A stretch of 62,739 nt of DNA from Pseudoduganella buxea (GCF_009720835.1 NZ_WNKZ01000026.1:1-62739); one strand, 5' to 3'; counted from the stretch's first letter, positions 25,576 to 35,027 are shown. The notes: a model not told the origin generated them from the letters alone. Numbers and translations are program-made.

Positions 25576-27813
25576 CTATACAGGCGGTAATGAATTCGGA
25601 ATCGTAAAGGTGAACGTCGCGCCCTCGCCCGGCACCGAGCGGGCTTCGACCCGGCCACCGTGCCGTTCGATAATGCGGCGCACATTGGCCAGCCCGATGC
25701 CCGTGCCCTGGAAATCCTCCATCCGGTGCAGGCGCTGGAATACACCGAACAGCTTGTGCACGTAGTCCATGTTGAAGCCCACGCCGTTGTCGCGTACTTC
25801 AAAAATGGTCTCGTTGCCGTCGCGGCGGCCGTCCACGCAGATCACGGCCTGGTCGCGCTGGCCGGTGAATTTTACGGCGTTCGACAGCAGATTATACAAG
25901 GCCAGCTGGATGAAGGCCGGGTCAGCCACGATGCCGGGCAATTCCGTGACCCGCCATTGCACGTCGCGGCCGCGCGTGTCCATCGCCAGCTTGGCGATGC
26001 AGGAGCGTACCAGCTCGTTCATGTCCACCTGCACGGGGCGCAGCGAGGCCCGCCCCATCTGCGAGAAGCTCAGCAGGTCGTCCACCAGCTTGCCGGCCAG
26101 GTGGGCCGATTCCTTGATGTTCTTCAGGAAGCGCTGGCGCTTCTCCAGGGTGTCGTTGCCGGCCGCCTCCAGCAGCAGGTCGGAAAAGCCGACGATATGG
26201 CGCAGCGGCGCGCGCAGGTCGTGCGACACGGAATACGAGAACGCTTCCAGTTCCTTGTTGGCGCGGCCCAGCTCCTCGGCCAGTTCGGCCATCTGTTCGG
26301 CCCGTTCCAGCACGATGCCCAGCAGGGCCGTGCGGAACTCCAGCGCCATCTCGATCTCGCCCGGATGCCACGGCGCGCTGCGGCCGTGGATGGTCTCGCG
26401 CCACGTGGCGAAGCTGGTGCGCGGGCTCAGCGGCAGGTCGGTACGGGTCTTGTCCTGGGGCGGGCCGGCCCAGTCCACCGTGTGGACGAATTCGGGGCGG
26501 AACCACAGCAGGTAGTGCTGGTGGATGCGCGAGATCGGCATCGCCAGCAGGCCGCTGGCGCTGCGCTGGAACTCGCGCGCGGGCGCATACTGCTCGCCCA
26601 GGCGGTCGGTCTGGTACAGGTCGCCGTGAGTGGACTGCACCAGCCACGCCACCAGGGCGCGTATCTGCTCGTGCCCCGGCGTGTCGCCGTAGGTGACGAT
26701 GCGCTCGTCGACGACGATGGCGGCGCCGCCGGCGCGGGCGAACTGCAGCAGCTCGGGGAAGACGCCGCCGACGTTCTCGATGAAGTCCGCGCCCTGGGTC
26801 AGGCCGCCCAGCACGGTGACCATCACGCGGCGCACGTCGAGCCGGAACTGCAGCTCGTCGGCATCCTCGCGGCTGGTGATGCGCAGCGCCAGGATCTGGC
26901 CCAGCTGCTCGCAGGCGGTGCGCTTCTCGAACGGCACGTGGCAGGGCGCGCCGTTATGGCAGGAGATCAGGCCCCACAGCCGGCCCTTGACCATCAGCGA
27001 CACGGACATCGACGCATACGTGCCCATATTGCGCATGTACTGCAGGTGGATGGGCGAGACGCTGCGCAGCGCGGCAAAGGACAGGTCGTTGGCCGCGCCC
27101 GTCAGCGGATTGGCGGCGGGCACCAGGCGCGACGGCGTGTAGTCGGCATTGCTGATCAGCCGGATGCGGTTGGCCATGTACAGCTCGCGCGCCTGCTTCG
27201 GCACGTCCGAGGCGGGGAAGCGCTGGCCCAGGTAGGATGGCAGCGAGCCGTCATTGCTCTCGGCCAGCACGTGGCCGTGGCCGTCCTCGTCGAACTTGTA
27301 CACCAGCACACGGCCGAAGCCCGTCACGGCGCGGATTTCGCGTGCGGCCGTTTCGCTCATCCGTTCGACCGTGTCGTTGTCGGAAAGCTGCTGCAGGAAG
27401 TCGCCCACCAGCGGATACAGGTGGCGGAAGTCGGCCGCGCCGGCCCGCGCCACCGACTCGAATTCCAGCATCAGCAGCGCATCGTGGCGGTGCGCCAGCA
27501 CGTCGAAGCGTTCCTGGCCGTCCGCGCCCATGCGGATGGTGGCGGCAAAGCCGGGCAGGGCGCGCACGCGGTCGTCGCCAAGTTCCGGCTGCAGCAAGGT
27601 TGCCGCCCTGGCGCCGATGGCGTCCGTCAGCGGCCGGCCCAGCACCGCTTCCGGCGTCACGCCCAGCCACTGGGGCAGATTGTCGCTGGCCTGGACGATG
27701 GTGCCGTCCGGGCCCAGCGCCAGCACGAAGCCGTGTGGCTGGATGCTGCCGGGCGTGCGGATCGGTTCGCGGTCGCAGCCGGTGAGGTCGAGGGAGGTGC
27801 CGTCCTGTGTCAT
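25576..27813 (-). CDS. bphP: bacteriophytochrome histidine kinase
   Basis: 745 residues, PAS-GAF-PHY-HisKA-HATPase. Cys13 in TGCDREPIRTPGSIQPHG is the bilin-attachment residue of bacteriophytochromes. The GAF domain has RFPASDVPKQARELY (usual DIP is DVP here), SVSPIHLQYMRNMG and GRLWGLISCHN. The PHY tongue keeps WAGPP and the PRTSF motif. The kinase has SYSVSHDLRAPLRHI as H-box, and DNGVGFNMDY and FQGTGIGLANV in the ATP domain. It should sense red/far-red light with biliverdin and phosphorylate the coupled regulator. No heme oxygenase (bphO) is adjacent, so biliverdin must come from another locus. Confidence 0.96.
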   Translation of the reverse strand: MTQDGTSLDLTGCDREPIRTPGSIQPHGFVLALGPDGTIVQASDNLPQWLGVTPEAVLGRPLTDAIGARAATLLQPELGDDRVRALPGFAATIRMGADGQERFDVLAHRHDALLMLEFESVARAGAADFRHLYPLVGDFLQQLSDNDTVERMSETAAREIRAVTGFGRVLVYKFDEDGHGHVLAESNDGSLPSYLGQRFPASDVPKQARELYMANRIRLISNADYTPSRLVPAANPLTGAANDLSFAALRSVSPIHLQYMRNMGTYASMSVSLMVKGRLWGLISCHNGAPCHVPFEKRTACEQLGQILALRITSREDADELQFRLDVRRVMVTVLGGLTQGADFIENVGGVFPELLQFARAGGAAIVVDERIVTYGDTPGHEQIRALVAWLVQSTHGDLYQTDRLGEQYAPAREFQRSASGLLAMPISRIHQHYLLWFRPEFVHTVDWAGPPQDKTRTDLPLSPRTSFATWRETIHGRSAPWHPGEIEMALEFRTALLGIVLERAEQMAELAEELGRANKELEAFSYSVSHDLRAPLRHIVGFSDLLLEAAGNDTLEKRQRFLKNIKESAHLAGKLVDDLLSFSQMGRASLRPVQVDMNELVRSCIAKLAMDTRGRDVQWRVTELPGIVADPAFIQLALYNLLSNAVKFTGQRDQAVICVDGRRDGNETIFEVRDNGVGFNMDYVHKLFGVFQRLHRMEDFQGTGIGLANVRRIIERHGGRVEARSVPGEGATFTFTIPNSLPPV

Positions 27814-27872
27814 GGGGCGATTTTAACGGCAAACGGGGCCGCCGGTGCAAGCGGACCGTTTGCCTGGGCGGT

Positions 27873-28565
27873 TTACCGTACGCTCTGGACCAGGAAGGAG
27901 CCCAGGCCGCAGCTTTTCGCGGCGCTCTTCGCTTCGCCGGCGGCGCAGCTGCGCGAATGGCCGTCCTTGTCGTAGCAGGCGCGGATCTCGCGCAGGAAGC
28001 GCCCGCCGCCCGTGCAGAAGGGCAGCACGGATTCGTCGGCCAGGGCCGGATTGGCCTTGCGGAACTGCTCCTTGAACTGGCTCGCCGTCACGCGGATCGG
28101 CTCGGCCGGCTTGCGGTAGGCGGCGGGAATGGCCAGCCCTTCCTTCAGCCGGGCCGACAGGGCCATGTAGTCCTCGGCGGACAGGCCGGAGCAGGTGCCG
28201 TGCTTGGACCACTCGTGGCCGATCAGCTTGGGCGAAGCGAACATTTTTTCATACTTGACCCGCACCGCGTCGGGCAGCGCCTCGTTCGAGCAGTCCTGCG
28301 GCCAGCCCTTCTCGAACTGGGGCCACAGGCCGTGCAGCACGAAGCCCAGCTGGCGGCCGACGGCGCACTGCTGCGGATCGCGGTTGCCGCTGCCGGCGCA
28401 GTACTGGGGCGACCAGCTCATGGCCAGCGCGTAGTAGTCGAACTGCCCCGGCTCGGACGCGGCCTTCTTCTTGCGCGCTTCGGCAGGGCCGCACAGCAGG
28501 GCGGCCGCCAGCAGGGGCAGCAGTACCAGTGTTTTCCGGTTCAATGGGCGGGTCTTCAAGGTCAT
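27873..28565 (-). CDS. ribonuclease T2 family protein, secreted
   Basis: 230 residues from the ATG at 28565. A signal peptide covers ~1-30. Both catalytic segments are intact: CAS I FVLHGLWPQ with His78, and CAS II IGHEWSKHGTC with His117, Glu118, Lys121 and His122. RNase T2 enzymes cut RNA through 2',3'-cyclic phosphates in the periplasm or outside. The many cysteines fit the disulphide-rich fold. An upstream in-frame ATG at 28607 would spoil the signal peptide and was not used. Confidence 0.93.
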   Translation of the reverse strand: MTLKTRPLNRKTLVLLPLLAAALLCGPAEARKKKAASEPGQFDYYALAMSWSPQYCAGSGNRDPQQCAVGRQLGFVLHGLWPQFEKGWPQDCSNEALPDAVRVKYEKMFASPKLIGHEWSKHGTCSGLSAEDYMALSARLKEGLAIPAAYRKPAEPIRVTASQFKEQFRKANPALADESVLPFCTGGGRFLREIRACYDKDGHSRSCAAGEAKSAAKSCGLGSFLVQSVR

Positions 28566-28646
28566 GGCATTGTCCTGTCGGCGAAAAGTCCCGCTAGGGT
28601 AAGCCATGCGGGACGATCCGGCAATGCGGCGGCCCCCCGCGCTTCC

Positions 28647-29489
28647 CTACAGCTCGGTCCTCAGCGCGAACAATTCCGGGAACAGCACCACATCCAGCAT
28701 TTTTTTCAGGTAGCTTACGCCCGCCGTGCCGCCGGTGCCCGTCTTGAAGCCGATCACCCGTTCCACCGTTGTTACGTGGCGGAAGCGCCAGAAGCGGAAC
28801 GCCGTCTCCAGGTCCACCAGCTTCTCGGCCAGCTCGTACAGGGCCCAATGGCGGGAAGGGTCGCGGTAGACGGCCAGCCAGGCCGCCTTGACGGAGTCGT
28901 CGGCCACCGTCGGCAGGGTCGGGTCGACCGCCAGGCGTGCCGGCGAGACGGGCAGGCCGGCGCGGGCCAGCACGCGGATCGCCTCGTCATAGACCGAGGG
29001 CTCGTGCAGGGCCCGGTGCAGGATGGCGTGCACGTCGGGGCGCACCTCGTGCACGGCCAGCAGGTTCGCGTTCTTGTTCCCCAGGATGAATTCGATCTCG
29101 CGATACTGGTGCGACTGGAAGCCCGACGAGGCGCCCAGGTAGGGGCGGATCGCCGTGTACTCCGGCGGCGTCAACGTGGCCAGCACGTCCCACGCATGCA
29201 CCAGCTGGTCCATGATGCGGGCCACGCGGGCCAGCATCTTGAAGGCCGGCGCCAGGTCGTCGCCCTGCAGGTGGGCGCGCACGGCGTGCATCTCGTGCAG
29301 CATCAGCTTCATCCACAGCTCGCTGGTCTGGTGCTGGACGATGAACAGCATCTCGTTGTGGTTCGGCGAGCGCGGGTGCTGGGCGTTCAGGATCTGCTCC
29401 AGGCCCAGGTAGTCGCCATAGCTCATGGATTTGGAAAAATCCATCTGGGCGCCATGCCACTGGCCGTCCTTCTTGTCTTCGATACTCAT
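28647..29489 (-). CDS. kynA: tryptophan 2,3-dioxygenase
   Basis: 280 residues, full length for bacterial TDO. Landmarks are [37 protein letters not shown], and the haem region [15 protein letters not shown] with probable haem ligand His238, followed by the loop GTGGTAG (251-257). It opens the indole ring of L-tryptophan to N-formylkynurenine in the first step of the kynurenine pathway. It lies 13 bp downstream of kynU and is surely cotranscribed. kynB (formamidase) is not in this stretch. Confidence 0.97.
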   Translation of the reverse strand: MSIEDKKDGQWHGAQMDFSKSMSYGDYLGLEQILNAQHPRSPNHNEMLFIVQHQTSELWMKLMLHEMHAVRAHLQGDDLAPAFKMLARVARIMDQLVHAWDVLATLTPPEYTAIRPYLGASSGFQSHQYREIEFILGNKNANLLAVHEVRPDVHAILHRALHEPSVYDEAIRVLARAGLPVSPARLAVDPTLPTVADDSVKAAWLAVYRDPSRHWALYELAEKLVDLETAFRFWRFRHVTTVERVIGFKTGTGGTAGVSYLKKMLDVVLFPELFALRTEL

Positions 29490-29502
29490 ATGTCTGCCTG
29501 TT

Positions 29503-30747
29503 TCAAGTGACGACGCCGCGCCGGGCGGCCACGTCGTAGTCTTCCCGGTCCAGGATGTCCTTCAGGATCGCCACCGCATCCCACACGTCGGCGAAGCTCG
29601 TATACAAGGGGGTGAAGCCGAAGCGCATGATGGCCGGCTCGCGGTAGTCGCCGATGACGCCGCGCCCGATCAGGGCCTGCATGACGGCAAAGCCGTGCGG
29701 ATGGGTGAAGCTGACCTGGCTGCCGCGCCGGGCCGGCTCGCGTGGCGTCACCAGTTCCAGCGGGTGGCCGGCGCAGCGCGTCTCGACCAGGTCGATGAAC
29801 AGCGACGTCAAGGCCAGCGACTTGGCGCGGATGGCGGCCATGTCGGTCTGGGCGAAGACGTCCAGACCGCATTCGACCATGGCCAGCGACACGATGGGCT
29901 GGGTGCCGCACAGGGCCCGGCCGATGCCGTCGCAAGGCGCGAAGTGGGGCGCCATGTCGAACGGCGCCGCGTGGCCCCACCAGCCCGACAGGGGCTGGAC
30001 GAACTGCGCCTGGTGGCGCCGGGGCACCCAGATGAAGGCGGGCGCGCCGGGGCCGCCGTTCAGGTATTTGTAGGTGCAGCCGACGGCGAAGTCGGCGCCG
30101 TCGCGCGCCAGCGCCACCGGCACGGCGCCGGCCGAGTGGGCCAGGTCCCAGACGGTGACGGCACCGCGCTCGCGGGCCAGCGCCGACAGGGCGGCCATAT
30201 CGTGCTGGTAGCCGGTACGGTAGTTCACGTGGGTCAGCATCAGCACGGCCGTGTCGGGCCCGACTGCGTCGGCAATGTCCTCGACCCGGTCGACCAGGCG
30301 CACCTGGTAGCCCCGCTCCAGCCAGCCCGACAGGCCCTGGGCCATATAGATATCGGTGGGGAAGTTGCTGCGCTCCGTGACGATGACCTTGCGTTCGGCG
30401 TGGGCGGCCTGCACGTGCAGGGCCCCGGCCAGCGCCTTGAACAGGTTGACGGAAGTGCTGTCGGTGACGACGACTTCGCCGGCGGCGGCGCCGATCAGCG
30501 GGGCCAGGCGGTCGCCCAGCCGGCGCGGCAGCTCGAACCAGCCGGCCGTGTTCCAGCTCTTGATCAGGTCGATGCCCCATTCGCGGGCGATGACGTTCTG
30601 GGCGCGGGCCAGGGCCGCGCGTGGGCGGGCGCCCAGCGAGTTGCCATCCAGGTAAATCACGCCGGGCGGCAGGTCGAACTGGCCGCGCAGCGGCGCCAGC
30701 GGGTCGGCGGCGTCGCGCGCCAGGCAATCGTCACGGGTCATGGTCAT
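29503..30747 (-). CDS. kynU: kynureninase
   Basis: 414 residues from the ATG at 30747, which has an AGGAA site; an internal ATG at 30741 is possible. Fold-type-I PLP enzyme. It has [12 protein letters not shown] near the N-terminus, [21 protein letters not shown] with the PLP-binding Asp, and PLP-lysine in [21 protein letters not shown] and FTPLY follow. It cleaves kynurenine to anthranilate and alanine. It is first in the kynU-kynA unit. The usual third gene kynB and an Lrp-type KynR regulator are absent here. Confidence 0.97.
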   Translation of the reverse strand: MTMTRDDCLARDAADPLAPLRGQFDLPPGVIYLDGNSLGARPRAALARAQNVIAREWGIDLIKSWNTAGWFELPRRLGDRLAPLIGAAAGEVVVTDSTSVNLFKALAGALHVQAAHAERKVIVTERSNFPTDIYMAQGLSGWLERGYQVRLVDRVEDIADAVGPDTAVLMLTHVNYRTGYQHDMAALSALARERGAVTVWDLAHSAGAVPVALARDGADFAVGCTYKYLNGGPGAPAFIWVPRRHQAQFVQPLSGWWGHAAPFDMAPHFAPCDGIGRALCGTQPIVSLAMVECGLDVFAQTDMAAIRAKSLALTSLFIDLVETRCAGHPLELVTPREPARRGSQVSFTHPHGFAVMQALIGRGVIGDYREPAIMRFGFTPLYTSFADVWDAVAILKDILDREDYDVAARRGVVT

Positions 30748-30933
30748 GCGGTTCCTGCGATCTGGGTCGAAAATGTTTGAGGCTTCAAGCGAAACCGTGA
30801 GTGTACCATGGGGGAAATGCCGAATTGGCAAGGGTAGCCGTGGGCCAGCCAGGGAGAGGGGACCCGCAAACCCGCACGAATGCTCGCTTTCGCGGTTTTT
30901 TCGACAATTTTCAAATTTTTTTGCGAAAAGCCC

Positions 30934-30960
30934 TCAAGTTCCCGCCGGCCCTGCCGTTAC
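30934..30960 (+). promoter_or_regulatory. FliA (sigma-28)-like promoter, upstream copy
   Basis: TCAAGTTC, an 11-bp spacer, then GCCGTTAC. Against TAAAGTTT-N11-GCCGATAA this matches 6 of 8 and 6 of 8 positions with the exact spacer. It lies about 400 bp before flhD. Confidence 0.45.
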
Positions 30961-31042
30961 CAGTTCCAGAAGCGCGGGAAACCGTCTCTGTTCGACGCTT
31001 TGGTTGGGGCAAAAAAACTTTAAACTTTTTTGCGGTTGACCC

Positions 31043-31069
31043 TAAAGTTCCGGCGAACTGTGACGTTAC
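31043..31069 (+). promoter_or_regulatory. FliA (sigma-28)-like promoter, downstream copy
   Basis: TAAAGTTC, an 11-bp spacer, then GACGTTAC. It matches 7 of 8 and 5 of 8 positions of the FliA consensus with the correct spacer. It is exactly 109 bp after the upstream copy and about 290 bp before flhD. Confidence 0.45.
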
Positions 31070-31359
31070 CTGTCTCAGATGTCGTAAAAATGCAGCACTG
31101 CAACTACGCATCGACCCGTTATTTTCGTTCCGTGGAGCACCATTTTCCACGTGGACACACTACCCGCCGACCTGCACCAACACTGGTGCGCCCCTATGAT
31201 CGCCCTGCGCTTGTCAGACAAACGCCGACAGGGCGACCCGTGCATTCCCCTATCCCAAATACAGAAGTTCACCTCTTCTCGTGAATCGTGCCGTACAGCA
31301 TTATGTATCTCAACGGAAACGCAATTCGCTTCCAAACGAATTCAAACGAGGAGATTCAC

Positions 31360-31677
31360 ATGACCGCAAACGACATGATGGCTGAAATTCGCGATGCAAA
31401 TCTGAGCTACCTGATGCTGGCTCAACAGATGATCCGCGCCGACAAGGTCACCGCCATCTTCCGCCTGGGTATCTCGGCCGATATCGCCGACCTGATCGAA
31501 GGCATGAGCAACGCCCAGATCCTGAAACTGGCGGGCGGCAACATGATGCTGGCCCGTTTCCGCTTCGACGACAGCGCCATCCTGGGCATGCTGACGAACC
31601 ACAACAAGGACCGCTCGCTGGCCCAGTCCCATGCCGCCATCCTGATGGCCGGACAGGGCGTCGAAGAAATCGCTTAA
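31360..31677 (+). CDS. flhD: flagellar master regulator subunit FlhD
   Basis: 105 residues, the normal size. MTANDMMAEIRDANLSYLML, then AQQMIRADK and FRLGISADIADLIEGMSNAQILKLA, are characteristic of FlhD. It forms the FlhD4C2 complex that activates class II flagellar promoters with sigma-70. The ATG at 31360 follows a strong GAGGAG site; an open frame further upstream (from 31288) does not resemble FlhD. flhC follows 39 bp later. Confidence 0.97.
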   Translation: MTANDMMAEIRDANLSYLMLAQQMIRADKVTAIFRLGISADIADLIEGMSNAQILKLAGGNMMLARFRFDDSAILGMLTNHNKDRSLAQSHAAILMAGQGVEEIA

Positions 31678-31716
31678 GCAGTATAGTAAAGCGAACGAGG
31701 CGGACTGAAGGAGCGG

Positions 31717-32262
31717 ATGATGAGCAAGAAAAGTGTCGTGAGCGAAGCCCAGGAAATCCAGCTGGCGATCGAGCTGATCAATCTCGGCGCGCGCCTGCAA
31801 CTGCTCGAATCGGAAGTGTCGCTGTCGCGCGAGCGCCTGCTCAAGCTGTACAAGGAGTTGAAGGGGGTGTCCCCGCCGAAAGGCATGCTGCCGTTCTCGA
31901 CGGACTGGTTCCTCACGTGGCAGCCGAATATCCACTCCTCGCTGTTTATCAATATTCACAATTTTCTCGTCGAGCACGCCGGTGCCACGGGCATCCAGGC
32001 CGTCATGAAGGCCTACAAGCTGTACCTCGAACAGATGCCGCCCGCGCCGGGCGAGGAGCCGCTGCTGTCGCTGACGCGCGCGTGGACCCTGGTGCGTTTC
32101 TTCAGCAGCAAGATGCTGGAACTGAAGACCTGCGCCAAGTGCCAGGGCAAGTACGTCGTTAACGGCATGGACCTGAACGGCGACTACCATTGCGGCCTGT
32201 GCCACATGCCTTCGCGCGCCGGCAAGACGCGCAAGGCGAAAGAAGACGCGGCCGCGGCCTGA
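31717..32262 (+). CDS. flhC: flagellar master regulator subunit FlhC
   Basis: 181 residues; ATG at 31717 or 31720 after GAAGGAG. It has [20 protein letters not shown], then [21 protein letters not shown] (in part), and the zinc-binding cysteines Cys139, Cys142, Cys159 and Cys162 (CAKC and CGLC). FlhC is the DNA-contacting partner of FlhD. The C-terminal tail is lysine-rich. Confidence 0.97.
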   Translation: MMSKKSVVSEAQEIQLAIELINLGARLQLLESEVSLSRERLLKLYKELKGVSPPKGMLPFSTDWFLTWQPNIHSSLFINIHNFLVEHAGATGIQAVMKAYKLYLEQMPPAPGEEPLLSLTRAWTLVRFFSSKMLELKTCAKCQGKYVVNGMDLNGDYHCGLCHMPSRAGKTRKAKEDAAAA

Positions 32263-32317
32263 GCCTGCCGCCGTTGCGCTCCCCGACGCTTTCCATGTCA
32301 AGCCGGGCCGGCCAGTG

Positions 32318-33100
32318 ATGCCGTCCCGGCTGTTGCCGTTCCTGAGTTCGCTGTTGCGCCTGCCCGCCGTGCGCGCGCTGCTGGCGCAGCTGGCGGCCGT
32401 GCTGCCGTGTGCGGCGCTGGCGCTGCTGGCCGACGCATCGGGCCACGGCCTGACGCTGTTCCAGGCTGTCCTCCTGCAAGGTGTCCTGGCCATGCTGATT
32501 ACGTGGCGGGTCGGGCTGGCCCCGTGGTGGCGCCCCATCCAGTTGCTGTTCCCCCTGGCCTTGCTGGCCGCCAGTGCCCTGCAATTGCCGCCCGTGCTGT
32601 TCCTGCTCGTGTTCCTCGGCATGCTGGGCTGGTACTGGTCGACCTTTCGCACCCAGGTGCCGTATTTTCCGTCGAGCCGGCCCGTGTGGGATGCGGTGGC
32701 GGCGCAGTTGCCGGCACGTGCAGGCCTGCGCGTGATCGATGTCGGCAGCGGCCTGGGCGGCATGACCCTGCACCTGGCGCGCCTGCGCCCCGATATCGCC
32801 TGTACCGGAATTGAACTGGCGCCGTTGCCCTGGCTTTATTCCTTGCTGCGCGCAAAACTGCTGCGCGCCCCGGCCCGGTTTATTCGGGGCGATTATGAAA
32901 AACTCCATTTCGGCGAGTATGACCTGGTGTTCGCCTATCTTTCTCCGGCGGCCATGCAAGCCTTATACGACAAGGCGAAGCGCGAAATGAAGGTTGGCAG
33001 TTTATTAGTAAGTTACGAGTTTTCCATCCCGCCTTATATTCCCGACAAGACCATACTTACCACAGAGGGCGCTCCGCCCCTCTATTTATGGCGCTTTTAG
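32318..33100 (+). CDS. membrane-anchored class I SAM-dependent methyltransferase
   Basis: 260 residues; ATG at 32318, with an in-frame GTG just before. The N-terminal ~110 residues form three or four hydrophobic segments (for example LLAQLAAVLPCAALALLA and LLFPLALLAASAL). The rest is a Rossmann methyltransferase with motif I VIDVGSGLGGMTLHLA, the acidic residue in CTGIELAP, and the later YDLVFAYLSPAAM. The target is unknown. It sits between flhC and motA, all on the + strand, with 56 and 91 bp gaps. Possible roles are flagellar protein methylation or an unrelated passenger. Confidence 0.82.
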   Translation: MPSRLLPFLSSLLRLPAVRALLAQLAAVLPCAALALLADASGHGLTLFQAVLLQGVLAMLITWRVGLAPWWRPIQLLFPLALLAASALQLPPVLFLLVFLGMLGWYWSTFRTQVPYFPSSRPVWDAVAAQLPARAGLRVIDVGSGLGGMTLHLARLRPDIACTGIELAPLPWLYSLLRAKLLRAPARFIRGDYEKLHFGEYDLVFAYLSPAAMQALYDKAKREMKVGSLLVSYEFSIPPYIPDKTILTTEGAPPLYLWRF

Positions 33101-33191
33101 GCGTCCTTCCCTTGCCCGCACGGCGTTCTCACGTTATTGTAGTTCCTTGTGGAATCTATTTCGGTACGGCATTTTTCTTTGAGGCTCGTCA

Positions 33192-34052
33192 GTGCTAGTC
33201 ATAATCGGTTATGTGGTCACGTGTGTTTGCGTGTTCGGCGGCTTCGCGATGGCGGGCGGCCACCTGGCGGCCCTGTTCCAGCCGCTGGAACTGCTGATGA
33301 TCGGCGGCGGCGCGCTGGGCGCCTTCTTCGTCGGCAATAACGCCAAGTCCATCAAGGCCACGATCGCAGCGCTGCCGACCCTGCTGCAGGGCTCGCGCTA
33401 CACGAAAGAGCTGTACATGGAGCTGATGTCGCTGCTGTTCGACGTCCTGTCCAAGGTGCGCAAGGAAGGCCTGATGTCGATCGAGGGCGATATCGAATCG
33501 CCGGCGGAAAGCCCCCTGTTCTCAAAGTACCCCACCGTGCTGGAAGACCACCATATCGTCGAATTCATGACGGATTACCTGCGCCTGATGGTGTCCGGCA
33601 ACATGGACGCGTTCCAGATCGAGAACCTGATGGACAACGAACTGGAAACTCACCACCATGAGGGTGCCGTGCCGGCCCACGTGATCGCCAAGCTGGGCGA
33701 CGGTCTGCCGGCCTTCGGCATCGTCGCGGCCGTGATGGGCGTGGTACACACGATGGAATCGGTGGGCCTGCCGCCTTCCGAGCTGGGCATGCTGATCGCG
33801 CACGCGCTGGTCGGTACCTTCCTGGGCATCCTGCTGGCCTACGGCTTCGTCGGTCCGCTGTCGAGCCTGTTGGAACAGAAGCTGGAGGAGTCGAGCAAGA
33901 TGTTCCAGTGCGTTAAGGTGACCCTGCTGGCCAGCCTGAACGGCTACGCGCCGGCGCTGGCCGTGGAGTTCGGCCGCAAGGTGCTGTACTCGACGGAACG
34001 CCCCACCTTCGCCGAGCTGGAAGACCATATCAAGAAGGCCAAGTCGAAGTGA
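33192..34052 (+). CDS. motA: flagellar motor stator protein MotA
   Basis: 286 residues from a GTG at 33192 after a TGAGG site; this gives MLVIIGYVVTCVCVFGGF, the usual MotA opening. Four membrane helices are visible at ~1-25, 30-50, 170-190 and 200-225. The cytoplasmic loop between helices 2 and 3 should hold the charged residues that contact FliG. The conserved HVIAKLGDGLPAFGIVAAVMG is present in part. With MotB it forms the proton channel of the motor. motB starts 15 bp later. Confidence 0.97.
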   Translation: MLVIIGYVVTCVCVFGGFAMAGGHLAALFQPLELLMIGGGALGAFFVGNNAKSIKATIAALPTLLQGSRYTKELYMELMSLLFDVLSKVRKEGLMSIEGDIESPAESPLFSKYPTVLEDHHIVEFMTDYLRLMVSGNMDAFQIENLMDNELETHHHEGAVPAHVIAKLGDGLPAFGIVAAVMGVVHTMESVGLPPSELGMLIAHALVGTFLGILLAYGFVGPLSSLLEQKLEESSKMFQCVKVTLLASLNGYAPALAVEFGRKVLYSTERPTFAELEDHIKKAKSK

Positions 34053-34067
34053 TGCCGGGAGCCAAGC

Positions 34068-35006
34068 ATGGATGACGCCAAGCCCATCGTCGTCAAGCGC
34101 ATCAAGAAGTACGCCGCCGGCCACCATGGCGGCGCGTGGAAGATCGCCTATGCCGACTTCGTGACGGCGATGATGGCCTTCTTCCTGCTGATGTGGCTGC
34201 TGGGCTCGACCAGCAAGGGCGACCTGAACGGCATCTCCGAATTCTTCAAGACGCCGCTGAAGGTGGCCATGCAGGGCGGCTCGGGCAGCGGCGACAGCTC
34301 CTCCGTCATCAAGGGGGGCGGCAAGGACCTGACGCGGCAGGACGGCCAGGTCAACGCGGGCGGCAGCGATACCGTGAAGAAGTCGTACAACCTGTCGGCC
34401 GTCAAGGCGGCGCTGGAAAAGGAAGAGCAACAGCGCCTGACGCAGCTGAAGGAAAAGATCCAGAGCAAGATCGAGAATTCGCCCGCGCTGAAGAAGTTCA
34501 AGGAGCAGTTGTTGCTCGACTTCACCAGCGAAGGCCTGCGCATCCAGATCGTGGACGAGCAGAACCGCCCCATGTTCCCCGCGGGGAAGGCGGACCTGCA
34601 GCAGTACACGCGCGAGATCCTGCAGGAGATCGGCCCGGTGCTGAACGACGTGCCGAACCGCATCGGCCTGACGGGCCACACGGATTCGACGCCGTATTTC
34701 AGCGAGACGGGCTACAGTAACTGGGAATTGTCGGCCGACCGTGCCAATGCCTCGCGCCGGGCACTGGTGCAGGGCGGCCTGCAGGACAGCAAGATCATTC
34801 GCGTGGTCGGCCTGGCATCGGCCGCCAACCTGGACCGCAAGGACCCGTTCAACCCGATCAACCGGCGCATCAGCATCATCGTGATGAACAAGAAGACGGA
34901 AGAAGGGTTGATGCGCGACGCCGGCAAGCTGGAAGTGGGCACCGGGACGGCAGCGACCATGGAAGCGGTGGCGCAGGCGGAGCACCCCGCGGCGGCACCC
35001 AAGTAA
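34068..35006 (+). CDS. motB: flagellar motor stator protein MotB
   Basis: 312 residues. A single N-terminal membrane helix at ~27-47 carries the proton-binding Asp30 (AYADFVTAMMAFFLLMWLLG). A plug and linker region rich in Gly/Ser follows. The C-terminal OmpA-like peptidoglycan-binding domain has IGLTGHTDSTPY and then NWELSADRANASRR. It anchors MotA to the cell wall. Confidence 0.97.
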   Translation: MDDAKPIVVKRIKKYAAGHHGGAWKIAYADFVTAMMAFFLLMWLLGSTSKGDLNGISEFFKTPLKVAMQGGSGSGDSSSVIKGGGKDLTRQDGQVNAGGSDTVKKSYNLSAVKAALEKEEQQRLTQLKEKIQSKIENSPALKKFKEQLLLDFTSEGLRIQIVDEQNRPMFPAGKADLQQYTREILQEIGPVLNDVPNRIGLTGHTDSTPYFSETGYSNWELSADRANASRRALVQGGLQDSKIIRVVGLASAANLDRKDPFNPINRRISIIVMNKKTEEGLMRDAGKLEVGTGTAATMEAVAQAEHPAAAPK

Positions 35007-35027
35007 AGTACCCAAGACGAGATTGTT

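Larger units (their letters stand above)
30748..31359. promoter_or_regulatory. 612-bp divergent regulatory region between kynU and flhD
   Basis: No protein-like frame is visible. The region is richer in A/T tracts than its surroundings and holds two FliA-like sites inside a ~65-bp imperfect direct duplication (described separately). It also has small palindromes such as CACCA-ACAC-TGGTG near 31179 and a CGCCCTG...CAGGGCG pair around 31203-31236. A long structured leader is usual for the flagellar master operon, which integrates many regulators. The kynU promoter must lie at its left end. Confidence 0.6.

Noticed and set aside
25660..27975. 771-residue + strand open frame opposite the phytochrome
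   Set aside because: It is antisense to a protein with intact phytochrome and kinase motifs. The frame is a by-product of high GC content.
31288..31359. 24-residue N-terminal extension of FlhD
   Set aside because: FlhD proteins start at the MTANDMM position, and the strong GAGGAG site serves the ATG at 31360.
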